Positions 42,734 through 52,141 of a stretch of DNA of 64,000 bases are shown here, in pieces. The notes beneath the pieces were generated by a model, which saw nothing but the letters and a program-made list of their open reading frames with translations, was not told the origin of the DNA and did not search any database. This DNA comes from ZC4RG25 sp023428365 (lineage in GTDB: Bacteria > Pseudomonadota > Alphaproteobacteria > Rhizobiales > Hyphomicrobiaceae). The DNA lies in contig JBNOAI010000001.1 in assembly GCA_050283925.1 (NCBI GenBank), forward strand, positions 620,001 to 684,000, in the 5' to 3' direction. Both the position numbers and the translations under genes were made by a program. The first letter of the stretch is position 1; each line of letters opens with the position of its first letter.

Positions 42734-44572
42734 ATGCAGCTCGCCCGGCACATCGGTCGTATCCGATTGACTTTGCTCGTCGTCGCGCTGACTGGGCTCT
42801 TCTCGGGGTTGATCGCGGCCTATGCCGACAATCCTTTGCTGGCCAGCAGGTGTTGGGCTTTCGGCACGGCACCGGTTCTTCTCGCGCTGCTTGTAGAGAT
42901 TGTCCGGTCGCTCAGCCGTGGCGAAGTCGGACTGGATATTGTCGCGGGATTATCGATGTCGGCCGCACTGGCGTTTGGCGAGCCCCTCGCAGGAAATGTC
43001 GTGGCCCTGATGTACGCCGGCGGGCAGCAGCTTGAAAGCTATGCCGAAGGCCGGGCACGCCATGAGATGATGGCGCTGCTCGGTCGCGTGGCGCGCACGG
43101 CGGTGCGTTATGTCGACCACCAACTTGAAGAAATCCCAATCGAAGTTATCGCGCCTGGTGATCGCTTGATGATCCGCAGTGGCGAGGTGGTTCCTGTCGA
43201 CGGCGTTGTTGCGGGCGGACATGCGATACTCGATCAATCCGCTTTGACAGGTGAGCCAATCCCTGTCGACCGTGGTATGAGCGAAGCTGTCCTCAGTGGC
43301 TCGATGTCGGTCGGCGACGCCTTCGATCTGACGGTAACGAAACCGGCTGCCGAAAGTACATACGCGGGTATCGTCCGGTTGGTGGAGGCCGCGCAAGCGT
43401 CAAAGGCGCCGATGGCTCGCCTTGCTGATCGGTACGCTATCGTCTTCTTGCTGTTAACTCTCATCGTTTCCGGTGGCGCCTGGATCCTGTCGAACGATCC
43501 GCTGCGCGCTCTCGCGGTACTTGTGGTCGCGACGCCTTGTCCGCTGATCCTCGCCGTGCCAATCGCCATCATTTCCGGGATGTCACGCATCGCGAAACTG
43601 GGCGTGTTAGTGAAAAGCGGTAGCGCCCTGGAAACGCTGGCCAACGTGCGTACGGCGGTGCTGGACAAGACGGGCACGCTCACGCATGGCCGCGCGGAAG
43701 TCGCCGAAATCCGAACTGCTCCTGACGTTCATGCCGACGAACTGCTGCGGCTGGCGGCCTCCCTTGACCAGGCTTCCGGCCATGTGGTGGCCGAGGCATT
43801 GGTCAGTGCAGCAAAAGCGCGGAATTTCGTGCTGTCCATTCCAGCAGATGCCCGTGAGACCGCGGGTGTCGGGATCGAGGGGCGGGTCGACGGACACGAG
43901 ATCATCGTTGGTGGCAGTTCGTTTGTGCGGAATAGGTGTCGGGCAGGCGATCCACGCCAGTGGCGCACCGGTTTGCCCGATGGTGTCGTTGTCGTCGCCG
44001 TCGGTATCGACGGCGTCGTGGCTGGTATCGTGGTACTGGCAGACAAGATTCGCGCAGATGCTCAAGACGTACTGCGCCACTTTAGGGAAGCGGGTGTTCG
44101 ACGCATCGTCCTCGCGTCAGGTGATCGTACCGATGTTGCCACCGCGGTGGGAAAAAGGCTTGGCGTCGACAGTATCCTTGGAGAATTAAGCCCCGAACAG
44201 AAGGTTGTAGTCGTTGCCGCCGAGAGGCAGCACGGGCCGGTCATGATGGTCGGTGATGGTGTCAACGACGCACCGGCGCTCGCCGTAGCGGATGTTGGGG
44301 TTGCCATGGGCGCGCGTGGCGCCGCGGCCTCTTCCGAAGCCGCCGACGTTGTTATTCTCGTCGATGAGCTTGGCCGCATCGCCAACGCAATGGCGGCGGC
44401 TCAAAAGTCGCGGGCGATTGCCGTCCAAAGCGTCGTTGTTGGGATTGGGCTATCGGTTATTGCGATGGCGTTTGCGGCATTTGGGTATTTGCCGCCTGTT
44501 CAAGGCGCCCTGTTGCAAGAGGTGATCGACATAGCGGTGATTCTGAATGCCTTACGTGCGTTGAGAGTTTAG
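42734..44572 (+). CDS. Heavy-metal P1B-type ATPase with TPC membrane motif
   Basis: 612 residues, exports or moves transition-metal ions using ATP. Motifs: TGEPIPVD actuator near residue 175, DKTGTLTHG with the phosphorylated Asp at 311, HVVAEAL (HP-type) near residue 350, and GDGVNDAPALAVADVG near residue 505. There is no N-terminal metal-binding domain. The sixth-helix motif is TPC (267-269) instead of the CPC or SPC of copper, zinc and cobalt pumps, as seen in the Ni/Fe-linked P1B-5 type. Metal specificity is therefore not certain. Confidence 0.9.
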   Translation: MQLARHIGRIRLTLLVVALTGLFSGLIAAYADNPLLASRCWAFGTAPVLLALLVEIVRSLSRGEVGLDIVAGLSMSAALAFGEPLAGNVVALMYAGGQQLESYAEGRARHEMMALLGRVARTAVRYVDHQLEEIPIEVIAPGDRLMIRSGEVVPVDGVVAGGHAILDQSALTGEPIPVDRGMSEAVLSGSMSVGDAFDLTVTKPAAESTYAGIVRLVEAAQASKAPMARLADRYAIVFLLLTLIVSGGAWILSNDPLRALAVLVVATPCPLILAVPIAIISGMSRIAKLGVLVKSGSALETLANVRTAVLDKTGTLTHGRAEVAEIRTAPDVHADELLRLAASLDQASGHVVAEALVSAAKARNFVLSIPADARETAGVGIEGRVDGHEIIVGGSSFVRNRCRAGDPRQWRTGLPDGVVVVAVGIDGVVAGIVVLADKIRADAQDVLRHFREAGVRRIVLASGDRTDVATAVGKRLGVDSILGELSPEQKVVVVAAERQHGPVMMVGDGVNDAPALAVADVGVAMGARGAAASSEAADVVILVDELGRIANAMAAAQKSRAIAVQSVVVGIGLSVIAMAFAAFGYLPPVQGALLQEVIDIAVILNALRALRV

Positions 44573-44703
44573 TAGCTGCTTTGCTGCGGAAATATCGCAG
44601 GCCGAACGATAGTTACGCAGTCATCTGAGGTCCGCCATCAGACGGACAAGGTTGGTGGCGAGAAGCCTGCATATAAGAGCTTCTATCCACGAAGGACGTC
44701 ACA

Positions 44704-45198
44704 ATGGGTCGCTTCCTGTCTGCCGCTGCCGGTCTTGTCTGCCTGATTGCGAGCAGCGGCCTCGCAACGTCCCATGCCTCTGCACAAGAGATGCAGTGGC
44801 TCGGCTCCGTGTCCGAAGACGGCGCCTCGCTGGTCTATGGAATCCCCGAGACCGATATGGCACTGATCGACTTCACGTGCGATCGCGGCAGCGGGATCGT
44901 GAGCATGACGCTGAACCACGAGCCGACGAATGCGGAGCCGGGTGTGAAAGCTGAGATCACGCTGTCTCCGCTCGGTGGAAATGCCGACAGCGCGATTGTC
45001 GTCGAGGCGGCCGGCGAGCGGCTGGAACTCGATGACACGTTTATTCTCCAGGGCACGATAGAAGTCGGCGACAAGCTTCGCAAATTGCTGGTGGACTCGG
45101 AAACGCTGGTGGTCGCGGTCGAGGATGGCTCGGAGGAGATCTCGCTCGCAGGCGCGCGTGACGCCGCTCAGAAGCTTTTGGATGCGTGTAAACGCTGA
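44704..45198 (+). CDS. Exported hypothetical protein
   Basis: 164 residues with a signal peptide (LSAAAGLVCLIASSGLATSHASAQ). The mature part looks like a small beta-rich domain (WLGSVSEDGASLVYGIPETDMALIDFTCDRG, read in short blocks, then MTLNHEPTNAEPGV) ending in a helix with Cys near the end (LLDACKR). Two cysteines could form a disulfide. I recognise no domain. A GAAGGA-like site precedes the ATG. Confidence 0.6.
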   Translation: MGRFLSAAAGLVCLIASSGLATSHASAQEMQWLGSVSEDGASLVYGIPETDMALIDFTCDRGSGIVSMTLNHEPTNAEPGVKAEITLSPLGGNADSAIVVEAAGERLELDDTFILQGTIEVGDKLRKLLVDSETLVVAVEDGSEEISLAGARDAAQKLLDACKR

Positions 45199-45397
45199 TT
45201 GTACGCATTGGCACCGGAGATCAGTGACTGACTTCACCGGCTGCGTTCTGCAACGAAGCGGGCGCAGGCGGTCTTCTCATATGACATGTGTCAGAGCTCA
45301 GCGCGTCGTGTTAGCGTGGTCGCAATGACGTGACCGCTGGCAACGACTGCGCCCCCGCCAGTCCGCGTAATGAGATGCCGTCCGGGATCGAGGGCCC

Positions 45398-46078
45398 ATG
45401 GACTTCATTTTCATGCTGACGCACAACGACCGGACGGTCGCGGACTCCCTGGAACTCCTCGATCTCATCCGTCCGCTTGGCATCAGGCATGTCGGTTTCA
45501 AGGACATTGGCCTGCCGCAGGACGTGCTCGCTAAGGTGACGGAGACTATTCGCGCCGCGGGTGGCACCTCGTATCTCGAACTGGTGTCGACAACACCCGA
45601 TGAGTGCCTGCGGTCGGCGCGTATCGGCCGTGAGCTCGGTGTCGATCGATTACTTGGGGGCACCCAGGTCGACGAGATCCTGGAAATACTCGATGGTTCC
45701 GATACCGCGTACTTTCCATTTCCCGGTCAGCCGGTTGGGCATCCGACGCGGCTTGGCGGATCTGCGGACGTGGTCGAGGCGCATTGTCGAGCTTTTGCCG
45801 CGCAGGGTTGCCCTGGCGTCGATCTGCTCGCCTATCGCGCAACAGAAGCCGACCCGCTCGATCTCGTGGCCGCATCGCGGCGTGGCCTTGGAGACGACGG
45901 CTATCTGATCGTTGCTGGCTCGGTCAGCAGTGCGGATCAGATCCAGTCGCTGAAATCCGCGGGCGCCGATGCATTCACCATCGGCTCGGCCGTGTTCGAG
46001 CACGCATTCAGTCCAAGCAAGCGCTCAACGTTGTCGCAACTGGAAGACATCCTGGACGCCTGCGCCCAGGTCCAATGA
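45398..46078 (+). CDS. TIM-barrel phosphate-binding protein of unknown function
   Basis: 226 residues. The sequence has repeated beta-alpha units and, near the C-terminus, a standard phosphate-binding pattern (IVAGSVSSADQIQSLKSAGADAFTIGSAVF): an AGSV loop followed by AGADAF-TIGSA, as in the HisA/HisF and phosphate-isomerase clans. A proline-rich loop (FPFPGQPVGHPTRL) is in the middle. It precedes a HAD hydrolase and glpD on the same strand, suggesting sugar- or glycerol-phosphate metabolism. Reaction unknown. Confidence 0.6.
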   Translation: MDFIFMLTHNDRTVADSLELLDLIRPLGIRHVGFKDIGLPQDVLAKVTETIRAAGGTSYLELVSTTPDECLRSARIGRELGVDRLLGGTQVDEILEILDGSDTAYFPFPGQPVGHPTRLGGSADVVEAHCRAFAAQGCPGVDLLAYRATEADPLDLVAASRRGLGDDGYLIVAGSVSSADQIQSLKSAGADAFTIGSAVFEHAFSPSKRSTLSQLEDILDACAQVQ

Positions 46079-46170
46079 GGGATTCCTTAAGGCTCGCCAC
46101 ACAGCCACGCTTGCAGTCTCGGCGAACTCGTTGCAAGAGGGAGCTTCATCGCAAAAGGATGTGAGCCGGG

Positions 46171-46968
46171 ATGCAGCCGGTTGCCCAATTTCCTATCGAA
46201 GCGCGCCGCAAGGTGCGCGCGGTGCTGACGGACATCGACGATACGATGACCGAGGACGGTCGTCTGCCTTCGGTTGCGTACACGGCCATGACGCGCCTGA
46301 AGAATGCGGGCCTTGCCGTTGTGCCGGTTACTGGCCGGCCGGCCGGCTGGTGCGATCTGATCGCGCGGCAATGGCCTGTCGACGGCGTCGTGGGCGAGAA
46401 TGGCGCCTTCTACTTCAGCTACGATGACGCCAATCGCACGATGCTGCGCAGCTACGCCAAGAGCGATGCGGAACGACAGCAGGACAAACTCGCGCTCGCT
46501 GCCATTCGCGAAGCGGTGTTGGCCGAAGTTCCGGGGGCTGCGGTTGCTTCTGATCAGAGCTATCGCGAGGCAGATTTGGCCATCGACTTCTGCGAGGACG
46601 TACCGCCGCTTCCGCCGGACGCCATCGACAAGATCGTGGAAATTTTCACGCGTTTCGGCGCGACCGCGAAGGTCTCGTCGATCCACGTCAACGGATGGTT
46701 CGGCACTTATGACAAGCTGACGACCAGCTCCCGCTTCCTGAAGGACATCCTCCACCTCGATGCCAAAGCCGATGCGGCACGGATCGTTTTCGTCGGCGAC
46801 AGCCCGAACGATGCGCCGATGTTCGGCTTCTTTCCGAACTCCGTCGGCGTGGCGAATGTCATGGCATTCAAGGATGTGCTGAGCGCCGCGCCGCGGTGGG
46901 TCACGTCGCAGCCGTCGGCGAGAGGTTTCGCCGAACTCGCAGATCTTTTGCTGGAAGCGCGCGAATGA
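46171..46968 (+). CDS. HAD-superfamily hydrolase (Cof/sugar-phosphatase-like)
   Basis: 265 residues. Motif I is LTDIDDTMTEDG with nucleophilic and acid Asp near residues 20-22, motif II is VVPVTGRPAG, and motif IV is FVGDSPNDAPMFG near residue 212. The cap between them is of the type II (Cof) kind. It is likely a phosphatase on a small sugar or glycerol phosphate. The start of glpD overlaps its stop (ATGA), indicating coupled expression. Confidence 0.82.
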   Translation: MQPVAQFPIEARRKVRAVLTDIDDTMTEDGRLPSVAYTAMTRLKNAGLAVVPVTGRPAGWCDLIARQWPVDGVVGENGAFYFSYDDANRTMLRSYAKSDAERQQDKLALAAIREAVLAEVPGAAVASDQSYREADLAIDFCEDVPPLPPDAIDKIVEIFTRFGATAKVSSIHVNGWFGTYDKLTTSSRFLKDILHLDAKADAARIVFVGDSPNDAPMFGFFPNSVGVANVMAFKDVLSAAPRWVTSQPSARGFAELADLLLEARE

Positions 46969-48488
46969 CGGCGGGCGATGCCGTGTCTCAACCAGTCTTC
47001 GATCTCGCCGTCATTGGCGGCGGCGTCAATGGGTGCGGCATCGCGCGGGATGCCGTCGGTCGCGGCGCAAAAGTCATCCTGTTCGAGAAGGACGACCTGG
47101 CAAGCGGGACCTCGTCGGCATCGACCAAACTCATTCACGGCGGTCTGCGCTATCTTGAACACTACGAGTTCAGGCTGGTGCATGAAGCGCTGGTTGAACG
47201 TGAGGTGCTTTGGAAGATCGCGCCGCACATCGTTCGACCATTGCGATTTGTTTTGCCGTATCACCCGTCCATGCGGCCTGCGTGGTTCTTGCGACTGGGG
47301 CTGTTCATCTACGACCATCTCGGCGGGCGGAAAGCCTTGCCGCCGACGCGCACGCTCGATCTGGAAGTGGATGCTGTCGGCAAGCCGTTGCGGCCGGGTT
47401 TGTTCAAATGCGGTTTCGAATATTCGGATTGCTGGGTGGATGATGCGCGTCTGGTGGTGCTCAACGCGCGCGATGCTGCCGATCGCGGAGCAGTCATCCG
47501 CACGCGTTGCGAGGTCGATCATGCCGAGCGCATGGGGGACTACTGGCAGATCACCGTCACCGATAAGCGGCAGGCCAAGACCGAAACCGTCAAAGCGCGT
47601 GCCTTGGTCAACGCCGGCGGTCCCTGGGTCAACATCGTCGCGGAACGCCTGCCTGCAACACGCGCCAACCCGCACAGCCGGCTCGTGCGCGGCGCTCATA
47701 TCGTGGTCCCGCGTCTGTTCGATCACGACCGGGCTTACATTCTTCAGAACGAGGATCAGCGGATCATTTTCGCGATCCCCTATGAAGGCGAATTCACGCT
47801 GATCGGAACGACTGACACAGATCACCACGCTTCTCTCGATGAGATTCATGCCTCGGCGGGCGAAGTTGATTATCTGTGCGAAAGCGCATCGGCCTACTTC
47901 AATCGCGAGCTTCGTCCGCGCGATGTGGTGTGGAGTTATGCGGGTGTGCGCTCGCTGCAGGACGATGGCGCCGACGCGGCGCAAGCTGCCACGCGCGATT
48001 ACAAGCTGGAGCTGGATAGCGATAACGGACCGGCGCTGCTGACTGTTCTCGGCGGCAAGATCACGACGTACCGGCGGCTGGCTGAGGAAGCGATCGGATT
48101 GCTGGCCCCGCATCTGCCGGACAGCACGACCGGAAATTGGACCGGCTCAGCCCCTCTGCCGGGCGGCGAATTTGCCTTCGACGCGTGGGCAAAATTCATT
48201 CAGGCGACGGCGGGGCACTATCCGAATTTCGATCGCCGGTTCATCGATCGCCTTGGACGCGCTTACGGCACGCGGATGCAGTATGTGCTCGGAAACGCGA
48301 AGCAGCCTGCCGATCTCGGCAAGCATTTCGGTGCGAACCTGTATGAGGCCGAGGTCCGCTATCTGATCCACAATGAGTGGGCGCAGACCGCAGCCGATAT
48401 CGTCTGGCGACGTTCGAAGGTGGGCCTGCATATGACGCCGGATCAGATCACCGCGCTCGATGTCTGGCTGAGCGAGCTGGATGCGTGA
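46965..48488 (+). CDS. glpD: Aerobic glycerol-3-phosphate dehydrogenase
   Basis: 507 residues. The FAD motif is DLAVIGGGVNGCGIARDAVGRG near residue 12, with TSSASTKLIHGGLRYLEHYEF near residue 48 and RGAHIVVPRLF in the middle. The C-terminal part (HLPDSTTGNWTGSAPLPGG) is complete. It oxidises glycerol-3-phosphate to dihydroxyacetone phosphate with electrons going to quinone. ATG at 46965 overlaps the HAD gene stop. No glpK or glpF is in the window. Confidence 0.94.
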   Translation: MTAGDAVSQPVFDLAVIGGGVNGCGIARDAVGRGAKVILFEKDDLASGTSSASTKLIHGGLRYLEHYEFRLVHEALVEREVLWKIAPHIVRPLRFVLPYHPSMRPAWFLRLGLFIYDHLGGRKALPPTRTLDLEVDAVGKPLRPGLFKCGFEYSDCWVDDARLVVLNARDAADRGAVIRTRCEVDHAERMGDYWQITVTDKRQAKTETVKARALVNAGGPWVNIVAERLPATRANPHSRLVRGAHIVVPRLFDHDRAYILQNEDQRIIFAIPYEGEFTLIGTTDTDHHASLDEIHASAGEVDYLCESASAYFNRELRPRDVVWSYAGVRSLQDDGADAAQAATRDYKLELDSDNGPALLTVLGGKITTYRRLAEEAIGLLAPHLPDSTTGNWTGSAPLPGGEFAFDAWAKFIQATAGHYPNFDRRFIDRLGRAYGTRMQYVLGNAKQPADLGKHFGANLYEAEVRYLIHNEWAQTAADIVWRRSKVGLHMTPDQITALDVWLSELDA

Positions 48489-48503
48489 TGTCGGTTGCCG
48501 CGT

Positions 48504-51500
48504 TCAGGCGGCAACGTTCCCCGTCGCGGAACTGCCGACCTTTTCCATCGCCAGTTTTTGTGTTGCCGGATAATCCGGCTTTCCGGAGCCAAGTAACGGC
48601 ATTTTCGGCACCGTCAGCACTGCGGCAGGAACCATGAGCTCCGACGCCCCGCGCGCCTTGGCCTGACGGCTCATGGCCTCCCGGGTTGCCTCTCCGGATG
48701 TTGTCACCAGGACAAGACGCTCGCCTTTTCGCGCATCCGGCATCGCGACGACGACCGACATTGCGGAAGGCCACAGCTCTGTCGCGATAGCTTCGACGGC
48801 TGCCAGCGACACCATCTCGCCACCGACCTTGGCGAAGCGCTTGGCGCGGCCTTTGATGGTGATGAAGCCTTCGGCGTCGATCGTCACGATATCGCCCGTG
48901 TCGTGCCAGCCGTCAGTCGGCGGCTCCAACTGACCTGGGTTTTCAGCATACAGGTAGCCGAGCATGACGTTCGGTCCTCGAACGAACAGCCGCCCGCCTT
49001 CCTCGATGCCGGGCACCGGCTCCAGGCGCGCTTGCATCAGTGGAGACAACCGGCCGACCGATCCCAGCTTGTTGGCGATCGGTGTGTTGATCGCGAGCAC
49101 AGGTGCGGTTTCCGTCACGCCATAGCCCTCAAGAACCCGCGCGCCGAATTTCTCCATGTAGATCTCGCGTGTGCGCGGTTTCACCGCCTCGGCTCCAGCA
49201 AAGATCAGACGGATCGAGCGGAAATCATAAGGGTGAGCTGCGCGCGCGTAGCCATTCAAGAAGGTGTCGGTGCCGAACAGGATCGTGGCGTTGGTTTGAT
49301 AGATCAGCTCGGGGACGATCCGATAGTGCAGCGGGGAGGGGTAAAGAAAGACCGGAATACCGCCATTCAGCGGCATCAGCGTGCCCGCAGTCAGCCCGAA
49401 CGAATGGAAGACCGGCAGCATGTTGAAGACGGTATCGTTGCCGTTCGCCGGGATCAGCGTCAACGCCTGCGCGCAGTTGGCGAGAATGTTGCGATGGGAA
49501 AGAACGACGCCCTTCGGCGTTCCCTCCGATCCCGACGTGAACAGAATCGCGGCGGGCTGATTGAAATCGCGAACCGATTGCGGCCGACTTCCCAGAAGCA
49601 AGCCCGCAACTTTGTCGAAAATCGAGACTTGGGCACGGATATCTTCCAGGTAAACGATCTTCAGTGACGGCATCAACCGTTCGATGAGCGGCATCAGACG
49701 CGCCTTTTCCACGAACGCGCGCGATGTGAGAATGACGTTGATCTTGGCGGCAGCGCAGGCCGAAATCACGTTCTGAGGCCCGGCTGTGAAGTTGATCATC
49801 GCCGGTACGCGGCCGATGGTTTGCAGGGCGAAAAACGTTACGGCGACGCCAGCCGAGTTTGGCAGCATCACGCCGATAGCTGCGCCCTCGTCAGCCAACG
49901 GCGCCAGCTTCCGTCCGAGAACCTGCGCGCCAAGGATCAGCCGTTTGTAAGTCAGCTTGGTGCCGAGTGGGTCGGCGACAATGGTTTTTCCGGTATCGCG
50001 AGTGGCTTTCGCCTCAGTGAGGGCTTCGAACAGTGTCTGATCGATCCTGGTTGTTTCAACCGCTGCATTGATCATGATGTCCTGCAGCGCGGCACCAGCG
50101 GCGCGACGGCGCGCTTTTCCTTTCAGCTCAGCAGGAACGTCGAGTTTCCGGGGCGGCAGGAATGTCACTCTGACCTTCGGGAACCACGCCTTTTTGATCT
50201 GCGAGCGGTCGAGGTAACTCCATGGCGTTCGCGACAGGCCTTCGATCCGCACGGGAACGACGAGCGCGTCGGCCTTATCGGCGATCATTGCGGCGCCGTC
50301 GTAGACCTTCATCAAACCGCCGGTCACGGTGACTCGGCCTTCGGGGAATATGACCAGCGTCTCGCCTTGCTTCACCTGATTGACGAGCGTGCGCGCGCCG
50401 AGGGGCCGAGTTGGGTCTAGCGTATAGGCGTTGATGACCTTCAGGAATGGTTTCACCCACCAGGCTTCCGAAATCGTGGTGTCGATGGCGAAAGCGGCAT
50501 GGCCGGGCAGCAGCGCGTGCAGTACCGGCCCATCCATCAGGCTCGCGTGATTGGGCGTGATGATCACGCGCTCGCCCTCAGGCGGTAGATGCTCCAGGCC
50601 TTTGACTTCGAGGCGATAGGCCAGTCGAAAAATGAACGCGGCGATGTCCTGCACGCTCTGGCGGCCCCAAGCCCGAATGACAAGGGCAACCACCAGCAGA
50701 TTGGCAAGACCGAGGACCAGAAAGATCTGTGACGCCCCTGCGCCGAGAGATTGGAAAGCCGCGACGCCGAGACTTGCTGCCGTCATGAACGCGGCATTGA
50801 TCACGTTCACGGCGGCGACGACACGGGCACGCCTGTCGATCGGTGCCCACGCCTGCACAGCCGCAAACGATGGTACGATGAAAAGCCCACCCGCAGCGGC
50901 TAGTGCGAACAGGTCAAACATCATGCGCCAACCAGCCACGGATGACATCACGTCCGACGGCGACAGTGGCGTTGCCCCTGGTGTCAGTCCGGATGCGACC
51001 CAAGCCAGATCGAGGCAGAACAGACCCATCAACAGCGCGCCGATGGGGACGAGGGCCAGATTGGGTCGGAGGCGGCTCGCGCGCGCAGCCATGACCGAGC
51101 CCGTTGCGATACCGACTGTGAACACGAACAGTCCCAGCGTCACGACTTCGGCTGCGCCACCGAGATGGTCCTTGGTCAAGATCGGCAGCAGAGACAGTGC
51201 GATGACGCCGACCAGCCAGAACCAGGAAACGATCAGGCCACCGATCCAGAGACGCTGATCGCGTTTCAGGTCGCTGACGAGGGCGACGGTCGACCGCAAC
51301 GGATTGCGCGTGATCTGCAGGTCAGGAGCAGCAGCACCGGTTTGCGGAATGGCCCGAGCTGCAATGAGGCACAACACGGCCATGCCGACAACGAGGAAGG
51401 CGATCAGTCCGCCCGCATCCTGATCGGCGGCGGCCAGTCCGCCCGCGATGGTGCCGATGAGAATAGCGAGGAACGTCGCGCCTTCCACGAGAGCGTTGCC

Positions 51501-51917
51501 GGCGGGTAGCTCGTGCGTCGCCAGATGATCGGGCAGGATGCCGTATTTGATCGGGCCGAACAGCGCCGCCATCACACCGAACAGGCCGAGGGCGATGAAC
51601 AGCAGCGGAATGGAGTTGAGCAAAAAGCCTGCGGCGGCAACGCCTGCGATGGGAATTTCGGCGAGTTTCAATGTCCGCGCCATCCATCCCTTATCGTATT
51701 TGTCGGCCAGTTCGCCGCCGAGTGCCGACAAGATCAGAAACGGTGCGATCAGCACACCACCGGCGAGTGTTACGAGGGCGCCGCTTTGGCCCGTCGCCGT
51801 GTGGTACAGGATCAGGATAACCAGCGCGTTCTTGAGGAAGTTATCGTTGAGCGCGGAGAAAAGCTGACACCAGAAGATCGGCGCAAATCGCCGGGATGTC
51901 ATCAGGTCCTTGAACAT
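48504..51917 (-). CDS. LplT-Aas-like fusion: MFS transporter, PlsC acyltransferase and acyl-ACP/CoA ligase
   Basis: 1137 residues in three parts. Residues 1 to about 400 form a 12-helix MFS transporter (FAPIFWCQLFSALNDNFLKN, ALGGELADKYDKGW). Residues about 430-620 form a PlsC acyltransferase with the NHASLMDGP motif (HX4D) and FPEGRVTVTGG. The rest is an AMP-forming ligase (LFTSGSEGTPKGVVLSH, then GYGVTETAPVL). In enterobacteria lplT and aas are separate and import then reacylate lysophospholipids. Start ATG at 51917 has GGGGAG upstream. Confidence 0.9.
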   Translation of the reverse strand: MFKDLMTSRRFAPIFWCQLFSALNDNFLKNALVILILYHTATGQSGALVTLAGGVLIAPFLILSALGGELADKYDKGWMARTLKLAEIPIAGVAAAGFLLNSIPLLFIALGLFGVMAALFGPIKYGILPDHLATHELPAGNALVEGATFLAILIGTIAGGLAAADQDAGGLIAFLVVGMAVLCLIAARAIPQTGAAAPDLQITRNPLRSTVALVSDLKRDQRLWIGGLIVSWFWLVGVIALSLLPILTKDHLGGAAEVVTLGLFVFTVGIATGSVMAARASRLRPNLALVPIGALLMGLFCLDLAWVASGLTPGATPLSPSDVMSSVAGWRMMFDLFALAAAGGLFIVPSFAAVQAWAPIDRRARVVAAVNVINAAFMTAASLGVAAFQSLGAGASQIFLVLGLANLLVVALVIRAWGRQSVQDIAAFIFRLAYRLEVKGLEHLPPEGERVIITPNHASLMDGPVLHALLPGHAAFAIDTTISEAWWVKPFLKVINAYTLDPTRPLGARTLVNQVKQGETLVIFPEGRVTVTGGLMKVYDGAAMIADKADALVVPVRIEGLSRTPWSYLDRSQIKKAWFPKVRVTFLPPRKLDVPAELKGKARRRAAGAALQDIMINAAVETTRIDQTLFEALTEAKATRDTGKTIVADPLGTKLTYKRLILGAQVLGRKLAPLADEGAAIGVMLPNSAGVAVTFFALQTIGRVPAMINFTAGPQNVISACAAAKINVILTSRAFVEKARLMPLIERLMPSLKIVYLEDIRAQVSIFDKVAGLLLGSRPQSVRDFNQPAAILFTSGSEGTPKGVVLSHRNILANCAQALTLIPANGNDTVFNMLPVFHSFGLTAGTLMPLNGGIPVFLYPSPLHYRIVPELIYQTNATILFGTDTFLNGYARAAHPYDFRSIRLIFAGAEAVKPRTREIYMEKFGARVLEGYGVTETAPVLAINTPIANKLGSVGRLSPLMQARLEPVPGIEEGGRLFVRGPNVMLGYLYAENPGQLEPPTDGWHDTGDIVTIDAEGFITIKGRAKRFAKVGGEMVSLAAVEAIATELWPSAMSVVVAMPDARKGERLVLVTTSGEATREAMSRQAKARGASELMVPAAVLTVPKMPLLGSGKPDYPATQKLAMEKVGSSATGNVAA

Positions 51918-52141
51918 CGAGGCTCCCCGAGGTGAGTGTCCGACGAGCCAAGGCCCGCGCCCGAGGCATGTCACTGCCCGGTTAAATAGACAGATATTGG
52001 TGAAACAGCGGCTGCGGGAGCGCAAGTGTCGTGGTTGTTGTCCGTCGGCGGATCGAGCCCGACTAGGCGGGTTGGATCCCGGTCATCTCGGCCGCAATAA
52101 CGACCGTAGACGCCGGGATCTATATCCTTTCAGGCGGTTGA

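Noticed and set aside
42329..44700. Genomic island at tRNA-Leu carrying the metal ATPase
   Set aside because: No integrase and no copy of the tRNA 3' end downstream; GC and codon use of the ATPase look close to its neighbours.
46707..48113. 468-residue minus-strand frame
   Set aside because: It is antisense to glpD, whose FAD and family motifs are clear; GC-rich codon use opens long antisense frames here.
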